64,000 nucleotides of DNA from Pseudomonadota bacterium (GTDB lineage Bacteria; Pseudomonadota; Gammaproteobacteria; Halothiobacillales; Halothiobacillaceae). Made by a program: the position numbers and the translations under genes. Positions 1 to 9,727 of the stretch are shown here, piece after piece. Each line of letters starts with the position of its first letter. Position 1 is the stretch's first letter. Location: NCBI GenBank assembly GCA_021801265.1, contig JAJYYE010000008.1, positions 1 through 64,000 of the forward strand. The letters are read 5' to 3'. The notes under the pieces were generated by a model, which made no database searches, was not told where the DNA came from, and was given only the letters and a program-made list of their open reading frames with translations.

Positions 1-27
1 TCTGCGCTTCGGATTCAAGGGAGGCGC

Positions 28-55
28 ATTATATACACCCCTCACTTCCTGTCAA
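28..55 (-). promoter_or_regulatory. Strong rRNA-type promoter, proximal of two, reading out of the window
   Basis: On the minus strand there is a perfect -35 (TTGACA, 50-55), a 16-bp spacer and a perfect -10 (TATAAT, 28-33), followed at once by a GC-rich GCGCC discriminator. A consensus promoter with such a discriminator is the signature of stringently controlled stable-RNA promoters. The downstream text (GCCTCCC then GAAGCGCAGA, 1-27) is repeated after the second promoter. The driven gene lies left of the window; an rRNA or tRNA operon is inferred, not seen. Confidence 0.75.
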
Positions 56-132
56 CGCTTCCCGTTCAGCGCCAACCCAAACCCTAAGCCTCTCAGCTCA
101 GCCCTGACGCCATCTGCGCTTCAGGGAGGCGA

Positions 133-160
133 ACTATACGCCGTTTGCCTTTAGTGTCAA
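133..160 (-). promoter_or_regulatory. Strong rRNA-type promoter, distal of two
   Basis: Minus strand: -35 TTGACA (155-160), a 16-bp spacer, -10 TATAGT (133-138), then TCGCCTCCCTGAAGCGCAGA, nearly the same as the sequence behind the promoter at 28-55. The two promoters are 105 bp apart and both point left, like a P1/P2 pair of an rRNA operon. It lies just downstream of tRNA-Lys, so readthrough from that gene may add to it. Confidence 0.7.
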
Positions 161-181
161 ACATTATTTAACACTGAAATT

Positions 182-257
182 TGGTGGGTCGTGCGGGATT
201 CGAACCTGCGACCAATTGATTAAAAGTCAACTGCTCTACCAGCTGAGCTAACGACCC
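182..257 (-). tRNA. tRNA-Lys (TTT)
   Basis: A full cloverleaf on the minus strand. The acceptor starts GGGTCGT and ends ACGACCC followed by discriminator A and an encoded CCA (182-184). The anticodon loop reads CTTTTAA, giving anticodon TTT. The T-loop GGTTCGAATCC is intact. Its own promoter is visible upstream at 273-300. Confidence 0.97.
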
Positions 258-272
258 GTTCAAGAGGTGCGT

Positions 273-300
273 ATTGTACATACCTGCGTTTTAGGCGCAA
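273..300 (-). promoter_or_regulatory. Promoter of tRNA-Lys
   Basis: Minus strand: -35 TTGCGC (295-300), a 16-bp spacer and -10 TACAAT (273-278), about 15 bp before the mature tRNA 5' end. It lies in the short gap between the queC stop and the tRNA. Confidence 0.6.
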
Positions 301-326
301 GCGCTTTTAACGCGGTTTTTCTGAAT

Positions 327-1025
327 CTATTCGGCGTACTTGGTCACGTCAGGGACACCTGCATCAATAAAGCCTTGTTTCCTATAGTGACAGGCATCAC
401 AGCGACCACAAGCCCGACCCTGTTCATCTGGGTTATAGCAGGAGATCGTTTCACTGTAATCGATGCCAAGGGCAGAACCCGTCCGGATGATTTCGGCTTT
501 TGTCATGAATTGCAGTGGGGCTATTATTGCGAATGGATGCTGATTAACTTCTGCCGCTGTCGCCAAGTTCGCCACTTTTTCAAACTGTTGAATGAATTCT
601 GGCCGACAATCGGGATAGCCCGAATAATCTACTGCATTCACGCCGATGTATATTCGCCGAGCACCCAAAATTTCTGCCCAACCAAGCGCTAATGAGAGAA
701 AAGTTAAATTTCTCGCTGGCACGTACGTTATGGGAATATCTTCGGTAGCGCGTTCCTGGTAATCGGGTACGGCTAACTGTGTATCTGTTAAGGCGGAACC
801 ACCCACACCATTTAAATCTATATGGATGGTTTTATGATGTTTAATACCCAGTTGTCGCGCAACTCGATTGGCAGCATCCAGTTCAACTTTGTGCCGCTGG
901 CCGTAATCAAAACTGACCGCATAGACCTGGAAACCCTCGCTTTGTGCGATGGCTGAAACCGTCGCGGAATCGAGACCGCCAGAGAGCAAAACGACGGCTT
1001 TTGCTTGTTCAGTGTCCAGGTTCAT
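327..1025 (-). CDS. queC: 7-cyano-7-deazaguanine synthase QueC
   Basis: QueC converts 7-carboxy-7-deazaguanine to preQ0 using ATP and ammonia, a step in queuosine tRNA modification. The 232-residue protein has the PP-loop ATP pyrophosphatase motif SGGLDS (residues 15-20) and the C-terminal zinc site C196, C206, C209, C212 (ACGRCDAC). Length is normal for the family. It overlaps the end of queE by 17 bp, the gene that makes its substrate, so the two are translationally linked at the tail of the tol-pal-type operon. Confidence 0.96.
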   Translation of the reverse strand: MNLDTEQAKAVVLLSGGLDSATVSAIAQSEGFQVYAVSFDYGQRHKVELDAANRVARQLGIKHHKTIHIDLNGVGGSALTDTQLAVPDYQERATEDIPITYVPARNLTFLSLALGWAEILGARRIYIGVNAVDYSGYPDCRPEFIQQFEKVANLATAAEVNQHPFAIIAPLQFMTKAEIIRTGSALGIDYSETISCYNPDEQGRACGRCDACHYRKQGFIDAGVPDVTKYAE

Positions 1026-1674
1026 TACCCCATATCATTTTATGTAGTTGCATTTGCATGCGTAGGCGCAGCCCCGTTCCGAGCACCCATTCGGCGAGCA
1101 TCAGCGGAGTTACCATGCCAAAGACCGGCGAGACCAACACGTTAAAGCGTCGATCAAGTTGGTGATGCTGCACCTGCGCTTCGGCCCACTGGAAGTCTTC
1201 TGTGCTGCCCACGACAAATTTAATCTCATCTGAGGCTTTTAAGTGGTCCAAATTTTCGAGTAAATTTCTCCCAGACTCACCGGAGCTGGGGGTCTTTAAA
1301 TCCATCACAATGCGAACGCGCGGATCTACACCGGCAATATCTATTGCACCGCTGGTCTCCAAACTGACCGCGTAACCTGCATCGCATAGTGCTTTTAATA
1401 ATGAAAGGCATGCGGGCTGGGCCAACGGCTCCCCCCCGGTGACACATACGTCTTTGGTTTGATGCGCTTGAACTTGCATCATTATTTCGTTGATCGCCAT
1501 GCGCTGACCGCCCGTGAACGCATAAGCCGTATCACAATAAACGCAACGCAAGGGACACCCCGTTAGCCGGACAAAAACGGTAGGCCAGCCCACGCTATCG
1601 GACTCACCTTGAAGTGAGCGGAATATTTCCGTGATCCGTAATTGCGGATGTTCTTTTAACTCTATGGCACTCAT
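1009..1674 (-). CDS. queE: 7-carboxy-7-deazaguanine synthase QueE (radical SAM)
   Basis: QueE is the radical SAM enzyme that contracts 6-carboxytetrahydropterin to 7-carboxy-7-deazaguanine. The 221-residue protein shows the CxxxCxxC iron-sulfur motif as C40, C44, C47 ([10 protein letters not shown]), the FRSLQGE substrate loop near residue 20, and the CVTGGEPL glycine-rich SAM motif. Its start overlaps the cpoB stop by 4 bp (ATGA type). QueD and QueF are not in the window. Confidence 0.95.
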   Translation of the reverse strand: MSAIELKEHPQLRITEIFRSLQGESDSVGWPTVFVRLTGCPLRCVYCDTAYAFTGGQRMAINEIMMQVQAHQTKDVCVTGGEPLAQPACLSLLKALCDAGYAVSLETSGAIDIAGVDPRVRIVMDLKTPSSGESGRNLLENLDHLKASDEIKFVVGSTEDFQWAEAQVQHHQLDRRFNVLVSPVFGMVTPLMLAEWVLGTGLRLRMQMQLHKMIWGNEPGH

Positions 1675-2612
1675 CGTTTCTCAGAGACCATTCGCGCCAG
1701 ACGCTGCTTGGCTAAATTAGCGGCCTGACTCTGAGGGTATTGCGTGACAACTTTTTGGAAAATTGATCGTGCCTCAGTATTCTTGTTTTCGTCATAGGCG
1801 ATATAACCTGTTTTCAGGAGCGCATCAGGCACTCGATCACTTTGAGGGAACTGTGTCAGAATTTTTTGATAGGCCGCATCGGCCTGTCCACGTTTTTGCT
1901 GCACATAATATGCCTCACCTTGCCAGAATAAGGCACTTGGCGTCCATTGGCCCTGCGGGTCTGCGTCAATAGCGGCTTGGAAGCCCTTGATTGCATCATC
2001 GTAACTGCCGTTTTTCAATTGAGTAAATGCGGCGTTATATAAATTTTGCTGCTTTGAATCGTTAGCCGAATGTACCGGGGTTGACGGCGATGCACTCGCG
2101 GCCGGCGCAGGCACTGATGTCGCACTTGGAGCCGGTACAACCGGGGCGGGGGGTATAGCCGATTGTGCGCCACTCGGTGCACTTGCTCCGCCGGGTTGTT
2201 CCAGCTTGGTGAGGCGGTCGTCAAGCGACCCGAATCCTGATTGCTGTGTTTTTTGGAGCCGTTGAATCTGATTACTTTGTTCTTCAACCTGACCACGTAA
2301 ATCCCGTACCTGCTCCTGTAATTGAGATACGTTATTCAGCAAATTTTGAATAATGACCGTTTGACCTGAACTGGCAGAGGTGGCATCACCCGCGCCCAAG
2401 GGCGGCGCACCCAGTGGTTGGGTCGTTGCGACCATGGGGGTAGTGACTGGTGTCTCCGCTGCAGGGGCGGATGCTGGTTTTTGTGCTGCCGATCCGTTCC
2501 AATCCAGCCAAGTTGGTGGCGTTTGCGCCTGAGCCACCGACCCCACGGCCAGACTCACCAAGGTGAATGCCATGATTCGCTTAAGCACGGTCTGATTCTT
2601 AAATTGGTTCAT
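1671..2612 (-). CDS. cpoB: Cell division coordinator CpoB (YbgF)
   Basis: A periplasmic protein that links PBP1b activity with the Tol system during division. It has a signal peptide ending VAQAQ, a coiled-coil trimerisation part (about residues 85-140, heptad-like QLQEQVRDL), a Pro/Ala-rich linker, and C-terminal TPR repeats in the last 120 residues (NLYNAAFTQLKNGSYDDAI). I chose the ATG at 2612; a TTG at 2624 would add four residues. In most proteobacteria pal lies directly upstream, but here only 72 bp separate it from tolB. Confidence 0.92.
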   Translation of the reverse strand: MNQFKNQTVLKRIMAFTLVSLAVGSVAQAQTPPTWLDWNGSAAQKPASAPAAETPVTTPMVATTQPLGAPPLGAGDATSASSGQTVIIQNLLNNVSQLQEQVRDLRGQVEEQSNQIQRLQKTQQSGFGSLDDRLTKLEQPGGASAPSGAQSAIPPAPVVPAPSATSVPAPAASASPSTPVHSANDSKQQNLYNAAFTQLKNGSYDDAIKGFQAAIDADPQGQWTPSALFWQGEAYYVQQKRGQADAAYQKILTQFPQSDRVPDALLKTGYIAYDENKNTEARSIFQKVVTQYPQSQAANLAKQRLARMVSEKR

Positions 2613-2684
2613 TGCATATCTCAATCTTTTTAGTAATGCGAGCCAAACATTCGCCGCATAAATGGTTTGTTTTCCGTTCGCGCG

Positions 2685-3995
2685 TTACTGCTCTGTGCCC
2701 TGAAATGGCCCCCAGGCAGGATCACGGACCTGACCGCTGGCAAAGCGAAGTGTCTGGCTACCGGCACCCGCCAATGGGCTAACTTTAAGTACAGAACCAC
2801 CACCGGCTTGAGAGGCATAAATCAGCATGGTGCCATTAGGCGCGAAACTGGGGCGCTCTTCAGAGCCGCCGTTGCTGATATAACGCAAATCATTGCCCCC
2901 CCCGGATAACGACTGCACTGCGACCCGGTACCCCCCATTGCCTCCCGCCAACATGGCCAGCGTTTTCCCATCAGGAGATACCGCGCCGCCCGCTGCGTAG
3001 GAAACACCAAACGTTAAGCGCTGTGCCGATCGCGAACCCGATGCCTGCTCAAATATTTGTGGAGAGCCCGAACGATCTGATGTAAACACCAAAGTTTGAT
3101 TATCCGGCATCCAAGCAGCTTCGGTATTAATGGAACCATCATTCGTTACCTGGGTTAACGCGCGGGTGTCCAAATCCACCACATAAATATTGGGGCTACC
3201 GAACTTAGATAGCGTAAGTGCAATTTTATTGCCTTTAGGCGACCAGCTTGGCGCACCATTGATTCCGGGGAATTTGGTCAACTGATAGCGCTGACCGGTA
3301 CGCAAATCTTGCACCCAAATACCCGAGCGGCGCCCTTCAAATGATACATAGGCCAGTTTCGTCCCATCAGGCGACCACGTGGGCGACATCAAGGGATAGG
3401 TTGAGCTCAATACCGTTTGTGGATTAGCACCATCTGAATCAGCCACTTCCAGGGTATAACGGCGTTTATTCATGGGGCCGTCCGTTTCAGTCACGTAGGC
3501 AATCTTGGTGTCAAACGCCCCACGCACGCCGGTAATCTGCTTGAACACAATGTCAGCGATACGATGAGCGATGCTGCGTTCAGCCGAAATAGGTGCAGAA
3601 ATCACGCGTCCCGCCATCTGCTGGCCATTGGAGACATTTAACAGGTAAAAAGTCGCTTGATAAGACGCGCCTTGTTGCTCGACTTTACCAATAACCAAGT
3701 ATTGCGCTTTACCCGAACGCCATTGATCAAACTGAACCTGCTCAGGTGCGGAAGGCTGACCCGGCATTTGATCGGTGCTTAACGGCGCGAACTGCCCCGA
3801 GCGTGCCAGATCCGCTCGAATAATACTGGCGAAATCTGTATTGGTTGTGGTCGAAAATGGCACCACAGCGATGGGAACACCGCTTTCCTGCCCGCCACTA
3901 ATGACGATATTGAGTTCGGCATGACCGACCATAGGCAATCCCATAAGGAGCCAAGCCATCACCCATAAACTCCAGTGTTGAATCCGTGCTTTCAT
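2685..3995 (-). CDS. tolB: Tol-Pal system protein TolB
   Basis: Periplasmic TolB binds Pal and the TolA C-terminal domain as part of the envelope-constriction machine. The sequence shows a signal peptide ending in GHA, the N-terminal TolB domain (about 25-155) and a WD40-like beta-propeller with repeated SPDGTKLAY, SPKGNKIAL and SPDGKTLAM blades. The ATG at 3995 is preferred because AGGTGG lies 5 bp upstream; a GTG at 4004 is in frame. About 436 residues, normal size. No pal follows. Confidence 0.95.
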   Translation of the reverse strand: MKARIQHWSLWVMAWLLMGLPMVGHAELNIVISGGQESGVPIAVVPFSTTTNTDFASIIRADLARSGQFAPLSTDQMPGQPSAPEQVQFDQWRSGKAQYLVIGKVEQQGASYQATFYLLNVSNGQQMAGRVISAPISAERSIAHRIADIVFKQITGVRGAFDTKIAYVTETDGPMNKRRYTLEVADSDGANPQTVLSSTYPLMSPTWSPDGTKLAYVSFEGRRSGIWVQDLRTGQRYQLTKFPGINGAPSWSPKGNKIALTLSKFGSPNIYVVDLDTRALTQVTNDGSINTEAAWMPDNQTLVFTSDRSGSPQIFEQASGSRSAQRLTFGVSYAAGGAVSPDGKTLAMLAGGNGGYRVAVQSLSGGGNDLRYISNGGSEERPSFAPNGTMLIYASQAGGGSVLKVSPLAGAGSQTLRFASGQVRDPAWGPFQGTEQ

Positions 3996-4080
3996 GCTGA
4001 CCACCTAAATGTACTCAAAACGTATTGGGGAAAACTGCCAGACTTTTGCCGAAGTGCTAAACACGCTGACGGCCCCGCTA

Positions 4081-5157
4081 TCAAGGCTTCGCCTGAAACG
4101 TAAAGTTAATGCTCGACTGAAACAAACTCATATCCGAGGGTAGCGGTAAGGGCGAAGCCCGTTCGATGGCCTGTTGTACCGAGCGTTGAAACAACTGATC
4201 GCCATCGCATTGCAACACTTTAACATTGATTACTGTGCCATCAGAAGCTTGGGAAATTCGCACATTACATTGCCATTGTGGCTCCCAGCCCGGTGGCTTA
4301 TACCATTGCGCTTGAACTTTATTTTTAATCGCTGCGGCATAGGCATCCATCACGCCCTTGGATTGACTTTGCCGAAGTTCATTTTGCAATTGATTTTGCA
4401 GCGCAGACTCTTGTGATTGTCGCGCTTTGACGGCAGCCGCTTTTGCTGCCTTGTCAGCGGCTTCTTTTGCTGATTTTTCCCGAGTGGCTTCCTTCGCCGC
4501 TACCGCTGCGGCCTCTTTGGCCGCCTGGGCCTGAGCGGCCTTATCTGCAGCGGCTTTTTCTGCCGATGCTTTCTCGGCAGCTTGTTTGCTCACCTGGGCA
4601 GCCTTTGCCGCAGCCTGCTTGGCCGCTGCTGCCGCTGATTTTTCTTTTGCCACCTCTGCTTGAGCGGCTTGTTTTTGGGCATCCGCCTGCGCCGTTTCTT
4701 GCTGGATTTTCTCTAATGCTTTTTGCTGAGCATCCAGTGTTTTCTGCGCTTGCTTTTGGGCTTCCTGCGCGGCCTTGAGTTGCTGTTCTTGGGCGGCGGT
4801 TGCTTGCTGCTTTGCTTCGCGCATCGCTTCCAATTGTTGCAAGCGAGCTTGTTCGGCACGGCGAGCGGCGGCGGCTTGTTCTGCGGCAGCCTGGGCTTTT
4901 TCTGCCTCGGATTTTTGTTGCTTTAAGGTCTGATCACGTTGCACATCAGCACTTTTCAGGCGATTCAACTGCTGGTCGATCGCCGATTGGGGCACGGATT
5001 GCGCCTGAATGGTTTGCTCAGTGGGCGTGTTGGATGCCTCAGAGGCCGGAGAAAACGCATTCATTTTGAAGGAAATAAATATCGCCAAAATAATCAACAG
5101 ATGGAGCGCAATTGCCAGCAAAATAGACAGTGGCATGCGGGTAAACCAACGGAACAT
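4081..5157 (-). CDS. tolA: Tol-Pal system protein TolA
   Basis: Inner-membrane TolA spans the periplasm and transmits proton-motive force from TolQR to the outer membrane. The 358-residue protein has one N-terminal membrane segment (about 10-30, LSILLAIALHLLIILAIFI), a long Ala/Lys/Gln-rich helical domain (about 60-260) and a compact C-terminal domain with the TolA/TonB-like fold (YAAAIKNKVQAQWYKPPG to the end). It sits 2 bp after tolR. The helical domain is shorter than in E. coli. Confidence 0.94.
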   Translation of the reverse strand: MFRWFTRMPLSILLAIALHLLIILAIFISFKMNAFSPASEASNTPTEQTIQAQSVPQSAIDQQLNRLKSADVQRDQTLKQQKSEAEKAQAAAEQAAAARRAEQARLQQLEAMREAKQQATAAQEQQLKAAQEAQKQAQKTLDAQQKALEKIQQETAQADAQKQAAQAEVAKEKSAAAAAKQAAAKAAQVSKQAAEKASAEKAAADKAAQAQAAKEAAAVAAKEATREKSAKEAADKAAKAAAVKARQSQESALQNQLQNELRQSQSKGVMDAYAAAIKNKVQAQWYKPPGWEPQWQCNVRISQASDGTVINVKVLQCDGDQLFQRSVQQAIERASPLPLPSDMSLFQSSINFTFQAKP

Positions 5158-5159
5158 GA

Positions 5160-5615
5160 TTATTTACCCCCGCCCGATTTGAGTCCCGAAGTACCCGGTT
5201 GATCAGTTACCAAACCGACCTTGTCTACCCCTGCACTTTGCATGGCCACCATCGCATCCATCACAAATTGATAGTTCGCTTCTTTATCCCCTTTGACCAA
5301 CACGGGAATTTTGGGATTGAGTTGCCGGGAAGCCAAGACATACGCCTGAATTTCATGAATCGATACCGTACCCGAGGGGGCCGCTTTGCCCGATACGGAA
5401 TATTCGCCCATTTTACTCACGGCCACCACAATGGGCAGATCATCACTGGGTGCTAACGCCTTCGATGCCGCACTGGGCGGCGTGACTTCCACACCTTGCT
5501 GTAACATGGGCGCAGTCACCATAAAAATCACCAGCAGCACCAACATCACGTCGATGTAGGGCACCACGTTGATTTCGGCAACCACTTTTCGGCTGCGCCG
5601 CACGCGACGATCCAT
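5160..5615 (-). CDS. tolR: Tol-Pal system protein TolR
   Basis: TolR is the small partner of TolQ in the proton-driven motor. Of 151 residues, one membrane helix near 20-40 carries the conserved aspartate in NVVPYIDVMLVLLVIFMVT, with a periplasmic domain after it. Family: ExbD/TolR. It sits 3 bp after tolQ and 2 bp before tolA, clearly one transcription unit. Confidence 0.95.
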   Translation of the reverse strand: MDRRVRRSRKVVAEINVVPYIDVMLVLLVIFMVTAPMLQQGVEVTPPSAASKALAPSDDLPIVVAVSKMGEYSVSGKAAPSGTVSIHEIQAYVLASRQLNPKIPVLVKGDKEANYQFVMDAMVAMQSAGVDKVGLVTDQPGTSGLKSGGGK

Positions 5616-5618
5616 GGC

Positions 5619-6311
5619 TTACTGCCCCCCGATCTGGCGCTGGAGCAGGCCTAAGAACTCGTCGGTAAAGCGGTCGTAACGACCATACAGTTCATCTACT
5701 TGTGTTGAATAGCGGTTGTAGGCAACGACCGCCGGAATCGCAGCAAACAAGCCCATCGCGGTGGCGATCAAGGCCTCGGCAATCGGCGGTGCAACGGTCG
5801 CCAACGTCGCATTTTGAGCATTCCCGAGATTCATGAAGGCACTCATGATGCCCCAAACCGTGCCAAATAGACCAATATATGGACTGACTGAACCAATGGT
5901 AGCCAGAATGGGCAGCCCTTCTTCAAAGCGTTCGATTTGACGATGTAACGTGACACGCATCGCCCGCTCTACGCCTTCAATCAGCTCAACCGAGCTGCGG
6001 CCCTCGACTTGACGTAAACGCTTGAACTCGCGAAAGCCTGATTCAAAAATGGCTTCCTGACCTTCACGCGGGCGGGTGTCGCGGCTGATACGATCATATA
6101 AATCGTTCAAACTTCCGCCACTCCAGAATCCTTCTTCAAATTGTTTTGCTCGAGCGCGCGCTGCACGCAGCAAGGAGGATTTGTGAAAAATCAGCGCCCA
6201 TGAAGCCACCGAGGCGACCAACAAAATCAACAGCACGATTTGCACGGGCAAACTCGCGCCCAAAATAAGATGCACGACAGACGGTTCAGTACTCACAAAC
6301 ACTTGCTCCAC
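5619..6311 (-). CDS. tolQ: Tol-Pal system protein TolQ
   Basis: TolQ is the proton-channel subunit of the motor and a member of the MotA/TolQ/ExbB family. The 230-residue protein has three membrane segments (about 15-40, 130-160, 170-195); the second contains the family motif in LATIGSVSPYIGLFGTVWGIM. It follows ybgC with a 1-bp gap. Confidence 0.95.
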   Translation of the reverse strand: MEQVFVSTEPSVVHLILGASLPVQIVLLILLVASVASWALIFHKSSLLRAARARAKQFEEGFWSGGSLNDLYDRISRDTRPREGQEAIFESGFREFKRLRQVEGRSSVELIEGVERAMRVTLHRQIERFEEGLPILATIGSVSPYIGLFGTVWGIMSAFMNLGNAQNATLATVAPPIAEALIATAMGLFAAIPAVVAYNRYSTQVDELYGRYDRFTDEFLGLLQRQIGGQ

Positions 6312-6312
6312 A

Positions 6313-6711
6313 TCACATTAACCCCATCTCTTTAGGAATGGGTTTTGGTTTAAAACTGGTTGCATCCACACACACGATCTGAACCTTTGCTTCGGACAGT
6401 TGCACGCCATCTGAAGTTCGTTCAACCACTTGATAAAAATGTAGCGCCGCCGCCGATTGCTTTTGCAGATGGCAACTCACCCGCAGGATGTCATTAAATT
6501 TGGCCGCACGTTGGTATTCTACTTGCAGCTGGGATACGACAAAAACGATCCCGTGCTCCTCGCGCAACGTATCTTGCTCAAATCCCCCCGCACGCAGCCA
6601 TTCTGTGCGGGCGCGCTCGTAAAATTTCAAGTAATTGGCGTAATACACCACACCCACTAGGTCAGTATCTTCGTAATACACCCGCACGGGCCAATAGAAA
6701 GGGGTAATCAT
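6313..6711 (-). CDS. ybgC: Acyl-CoA thioester hydrolase YbgC
   Basis: A cytoplasmic hotdog-fold thioesterase, routinely the first gene of tol-pal operons. The 132 residues carry the YbgC signature [19 protein letters not shown] (residues 12-30), with the catalytic aspartate of the DTD motif. The start overlaps the ruvB stop by 4 bp (ATGA), which joins the ruv and tol genes into one unit. Confidence 0.94.
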   Translation of the reverse strand: MITPFYWPVRVYYEDTDLVGVVYYANYLKFYERARTEWLRAGGFEQDTLREEHGIVFVVSQLQVEYQRAAKFNDILRVSCHLQKQSAAALHFYQVVERTSDGVQLSEAKVQIVCVDATSFKPKPIPKEMGLM

Positions 6712-7751
6712 GAGTTTTCTTCGGCCAATAACGTGCCTTGCTGTGATTCAAATCCAGCGGGCGGGCGAAACCCAAAATGAGCATAGGTTAAACGAGTCGC
6801 CATGCGACCTCGGGCGGTGCGCACTAAAAAACCCTGTTGAATCAAAAAGGGTTCGAGCACGTCTTCGATGGTGTCGCGCGCCTCACCAATGGCCGCTGCA
6901 ATATTATCGAGCCCGACGGGGCCGCCATCGAATTTGTGAATCACGGCTTCCAGCAGTTTTCGATCTTGCTGATCGAACCCTCGCCCATCCACTTGCAAAA
7001 GATTGAGTGCATCATTCGCCAAGGCCTGATTCACCTTGCCATCGCCCCGCACTTCGGCAAAATCACGCACGCGCCGCAGCAGCCGATTGGCGATCCGCGG
7101 CGTACCCCGTGCACGGGCGGCGATTTCATGCGCGCCGCCCGCATCAATGCTAACGCCCATGAGCTTGGCCGAGCGGGTGACAATGTGGGTTAAATCGGCC
7201 ACAGAATAAAACTCCAGGCGCTGAATGATGCCGAACCGATCGCGCAGCGGGCCAGTGAGCATCCCCGCGCGGGTTGTGGCACCCACGAGTGTGAACGGCG
7301 GTAAATCGAGTTTAATCGAACGGGCGGCGGGCCCTTCGCCGATCATGATGTCGATTTGATAATCTTCCATCGCGGGGTACAGAATTTCTTCAACGATGGC
7401 CGATAACCGATGAATTTCATCGATAAACAATACGTCATTGGGTTCGAGGTTAGTCAGCAGTGCGGCTAAATCGCCGGGGCGTTCCAACACAGGGCCTGAG
7501 GTTTGCTTCAACCCCACCCCCATCTCGTGCGCAATAATGTTGGCCAGCGTGGTTTTACCTAGGCCCGGCGGGCCGAAAATCAACACATGATCCAGCGATT
7601 CACCGCGCTGGCGCGCCGCTGGAATAAAGATCTGCATCTGCTCGACCACAGCCGGCTGACCCACGTAATCACTCAGCCGTTTGGGGCGCAGCGCACGCTC
7701 AATGGCTTCCTCTTCAGATACGCTTTCTGCGTTAATAATGCGCTCGATCAT
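6708..7751 (-). CDS. ruvB: Holliday junction branch migration ATPase RuvB
   Basis: RuvB is the hexameric AAA+ motor that drives branch migration of Holliday junctions together with RuvA. The 347-residue protein has Walker [10 protein letters not shown] (60-68), Walker B with DEIH (111-114), sensor 1 GATTRAG, the arginine finger in GPLRDRFG, and the C-terminal winged helix. Spacing to ruvA is 5 bp. Confidence 0.97.
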   Translation of the reverse strand: MIERIINAESVSEEEAIERALRPKRLSDYVGQPAVVEQMQIFIPAARQRGESLDHVLIFGPPGLGKTTLANIIAHEMGVGLKQTSGPVLERPGDLAALLTNLEPNDVLFIDEIHRLSAIVEEILYPAMEDYQIDIMIGEGPAARSIKLDLPPFTLVGATTRAGMLTGPLRDRFGIIQRLEFYSVADLTHIVTRSAKLMGVSIDAGGAHEIAARARGTPRIANRLLRRVRDFAEVRGDGKVNQALANDALNLLQVDGRGFDQQDRKLLEAVIHKFDGGPVGLDNIAAAIGEARDTIEDVLEPFLIQQGFLVRTARGRMATRLTYAHFGFRPPAGFESQQGTLLAEENS

Positions 7752-7756
7752 GAGAA

Positions 7757-8377
7757 TTATCCAGCCAATGGCTTGAGTGCGAGCCGGATAAGCTGCTCGA
7801 CAGAGTGCGAATCAGCATCGGGGACGGCTTTCACCATCCGCAGCGCTTCAGCCGGTTTATAACCCAAGGCCTCTAACGCGCTCATCGCCTCATGCGTGAC
7901 GCCCGCCCGCAGCCCCGTTGCGTTCGTTGGAGGACCAAGCCCCCCCGAGACGATAAGCGCGCCATCGCCAAAATCATCTTTCAGCCGGTCACGCAGGTCA
8001 ATCACCAAGCGCTCTGCGGTTTTTCGGCCAATACCCGGCAAACGAATCAAGGCGGCAATATCGTTGCGCGCAATGGCAGAGGCAAATTCATCGGCGTTCA
8101 TGCCGGACAAAATTGCCAAGGCTAATTTGGCACCGACGCCAGTCACTTTGAGCAGATGGCGGAATAACCGCCGTTCGACCTCCCGCGAGAATCCATACAG
8201 CAGGAATGCATCTTCCCGCACCACGGTATGAATCAGCAGAGTGGCCTCAATACCGATATTCGGCAAATCAAACAGCGTGGACAATGGCACCTCAACTTCA
8301 TAGCCCACGCCTTGCACGTCAAGCAACAACCAAGGCGGCTGCTTGCTGATTAAAACCCCTTTCAAACGGCCAATCAT
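7757..8377 (-). CDS. ruvA: Holliday junction DNA-binding protein RuvA
   Basis: RuvA tetramers hold the four-way junction and load RuvB. The 206-residue sequence has the N-terminal OB domain ([20 protein letters not shown]), two helix-hairpin-helix motifs ([13 protein letters not shown] and [16 protein letters not shown]) and the C-terminal RuvB-binding domain ([20 protein letters not shown]). It overlaps the ruvC stop by 4 bp. Confidence 0.97.
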   Translation of the reverse strand: MIGRLKGVLISKQPPWLLLDVQGVGYEVEVPLSTLFDLPNIGIEATLLIHTVVREDAFLLYGFSREVERRLFRHLLKVTGVGAKLALAILSGMNADEFASAIARNDIAALIRLPGIGRKTAERLVIDLRDRLKDDFGDGALIVSGGLGPPTNATGLRAGVTHEAMSALEALGYKPAEALRMVKAVPDADSHSVEQLIRLALKPLAG

Positions 8378-8940
8378 CGACTGCGCCTGCGATATCGGGA
8401 TTGCGCCAGGAGTTGCATGGCCGTTTTTCCTACCCCGACCTCAGGCGCTGACACACCCGCCAGCGAGGTTCGGCGATAGCAATGACACAGCGCCACGGCC
8501 GCCGCATCCGCGCCATCGGCGGGCGGATCAATTGATAATGATAACAACCGTTTGACCATGTGCTGAACCTGTAACTTATCCGCTCGCCCCGTGCCCACCA
8601 CCGCCAGCTTCACGACCGCTGGCATGTATTCATGCACGGCCAAACCCTGCCGCACGGCCGCGGCAATGGCCACGCCACGCGCTTGGGCAAGTTTTAGGGA
8701 GGATTCAGGACTGCGGTACATAAAAATCTGCTCAATGGCGAATTCATGCGGCGCATGTTCGGTAATGAGGTGATCGACTGCGGTGTAAATCGCACCCAAT
8801 CGCTGCGTGAAGCTCCCGTGCGATTTCAGGGGAATACTTTGCAGATGGACATTGCGCGCCGCACCACGTTCAAAATCAATCACCGCCACTCCCATCGTGA
8901 CCGATCCTGGATCAATACCCATCACGCGAAAAACTGCCAC
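8374..8940 (-). CDS. ruvC: Holliday junction resolvase RuvC
   Basis: RuvC is the dimeric nuclease that cleaves Holliday junctions. Acidic residues of the RNase H-like site are visible in MGIDPGS, FAIEQIF and the C-terminal PADGADAAAVA. I start it at the GTG at 8940, which lies 1 bp after the yebC stop and gives an N-terminus (MAVFRVMGIDPG) that fits the family (188 aa). A longer frame starting at 8997 would run into yebC and has no family support. Confidence 0.94.
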   Translation of the reverse strand: MAVFRVMGIDPGSVTMGVAVIDFERGAARNVHLQSIPLKSHGSFTQRLGAIYTAVDHLITEHAPHEFAIEQIFMYRSPESSLKLAQARGVAIAAAVRQGLAVHEYMPAVVKLAVVGTGRADKLQVQHMVKRLLSLSIDPPADGADAAAVALCHCYRRTSLAGVSAPEVGVGKTAMQLLAQSRYRRRSR

Positions 8941-8941
8941 G

Positions 8942-9682
8942 CTAAACGTAGGCCTCTTCGGGAATTTCCGCGTTATGGAACACTTCCTGTACATCATCGA
9001 GGTCTTCGAGCATGTCGATCATTTTCACCAATTTAATCGCGTTATCACCTTCAACCGGCGCATTCAACGCAGCACGCATGGCAATTTCGCTTTCTTCGGG
9101 CGCAAAACCTGCCGCTGTGAGCACATCCTTCACGGCCATATAGTTTTCTGGCGTGGTAATGACCTCAATGGCACCTTCATCATCAACCTGCACATCATCG
9201 GCACCCGCTTCCAACGCGGCATCCATCAAGGCATCTTCAGCCACGCCGGGGGGGTAATACAGCACACCTTGCTTTTTGAAGAGATAGGCGACCGAACCAT
9301 CGGTACCAAGATTACCGCCGTTTTTGCTGAACGCATGCCGTACATCGGCCACCGTGCGGGTGTGATTATCGGTCATGCAGAATACAAGCACCGCCGCACC
9401 GCCGGGGCCGTAGCCTTCATACAGGATTTCTTCAAATTGCTCGCCATCACCTGCGCCAATACCGCGCTTGGCAGCGCGCTCCATCGTGTCTTTGGGCATA
9501 TTGGCAGAAAGCGCTTTATCCCAAGCCAGACGCAGACGCGGGTTTGCCACGGGGTCGGCAGACTTGCCGATCCGCGCCGCCGCAGTGATTTCCCGAATGA
9601 CTTTGGTCCAAATTTTGCCGCGTTTATTATCTTGGCGCGCCTTGCGGTGCTTGATGTTTGCCCATTTGCTATGGCCGGCCAT
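8942..9682 (-). CDS. yebC: YebC/PmpR family protein
   Basis: A conserved cytoplasmic protein usually annotated as a transcriptional regulator; members have also been implicated in translation of proline-rich stretches. The 246-residue sequence starts with the family hallmark [18 protein letters not shown] and has the usual length. It heads the yebC-ruvCAB run, and a palindromic mobile element lies 45 bp upstream of its start, where its promoter is expected. Confidence 0.95.
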   Translation of the reverse strand: MAGHSKWANIKHRKARQDNKRGKIWTKVIREITAAARIGKSADPVANPRLRLAWDKALSANMPKDTMERAAKRGIGAGDGEQFEEILYEGYGPGGAAVLVFCMTDNHTRTVADVRHAFSKNGGNLGTDGSVAYLFKKQGVLYYPPGVAEDALMDAALEAGADDVQVDDEGAIEVITTPENYMAVKDVLTAAGFAPEESEIAMRAALNAPVEGDNAIKLVKMIDMLEDLDDVQEVFHNAEIPEEAYV

Positions 9683-9727
9683 CGTTGCCTTCCTCGTACG
9701 GTGATTCGATATAAAGGAGGTATTCTA

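Noticed and set aside
2630-2818. A short frame at the expected place of pal
   Set aside because: Only 62 codons, overlaps the 3' end of tolB in another frame, and has no lipobox or OmpA-like motif.
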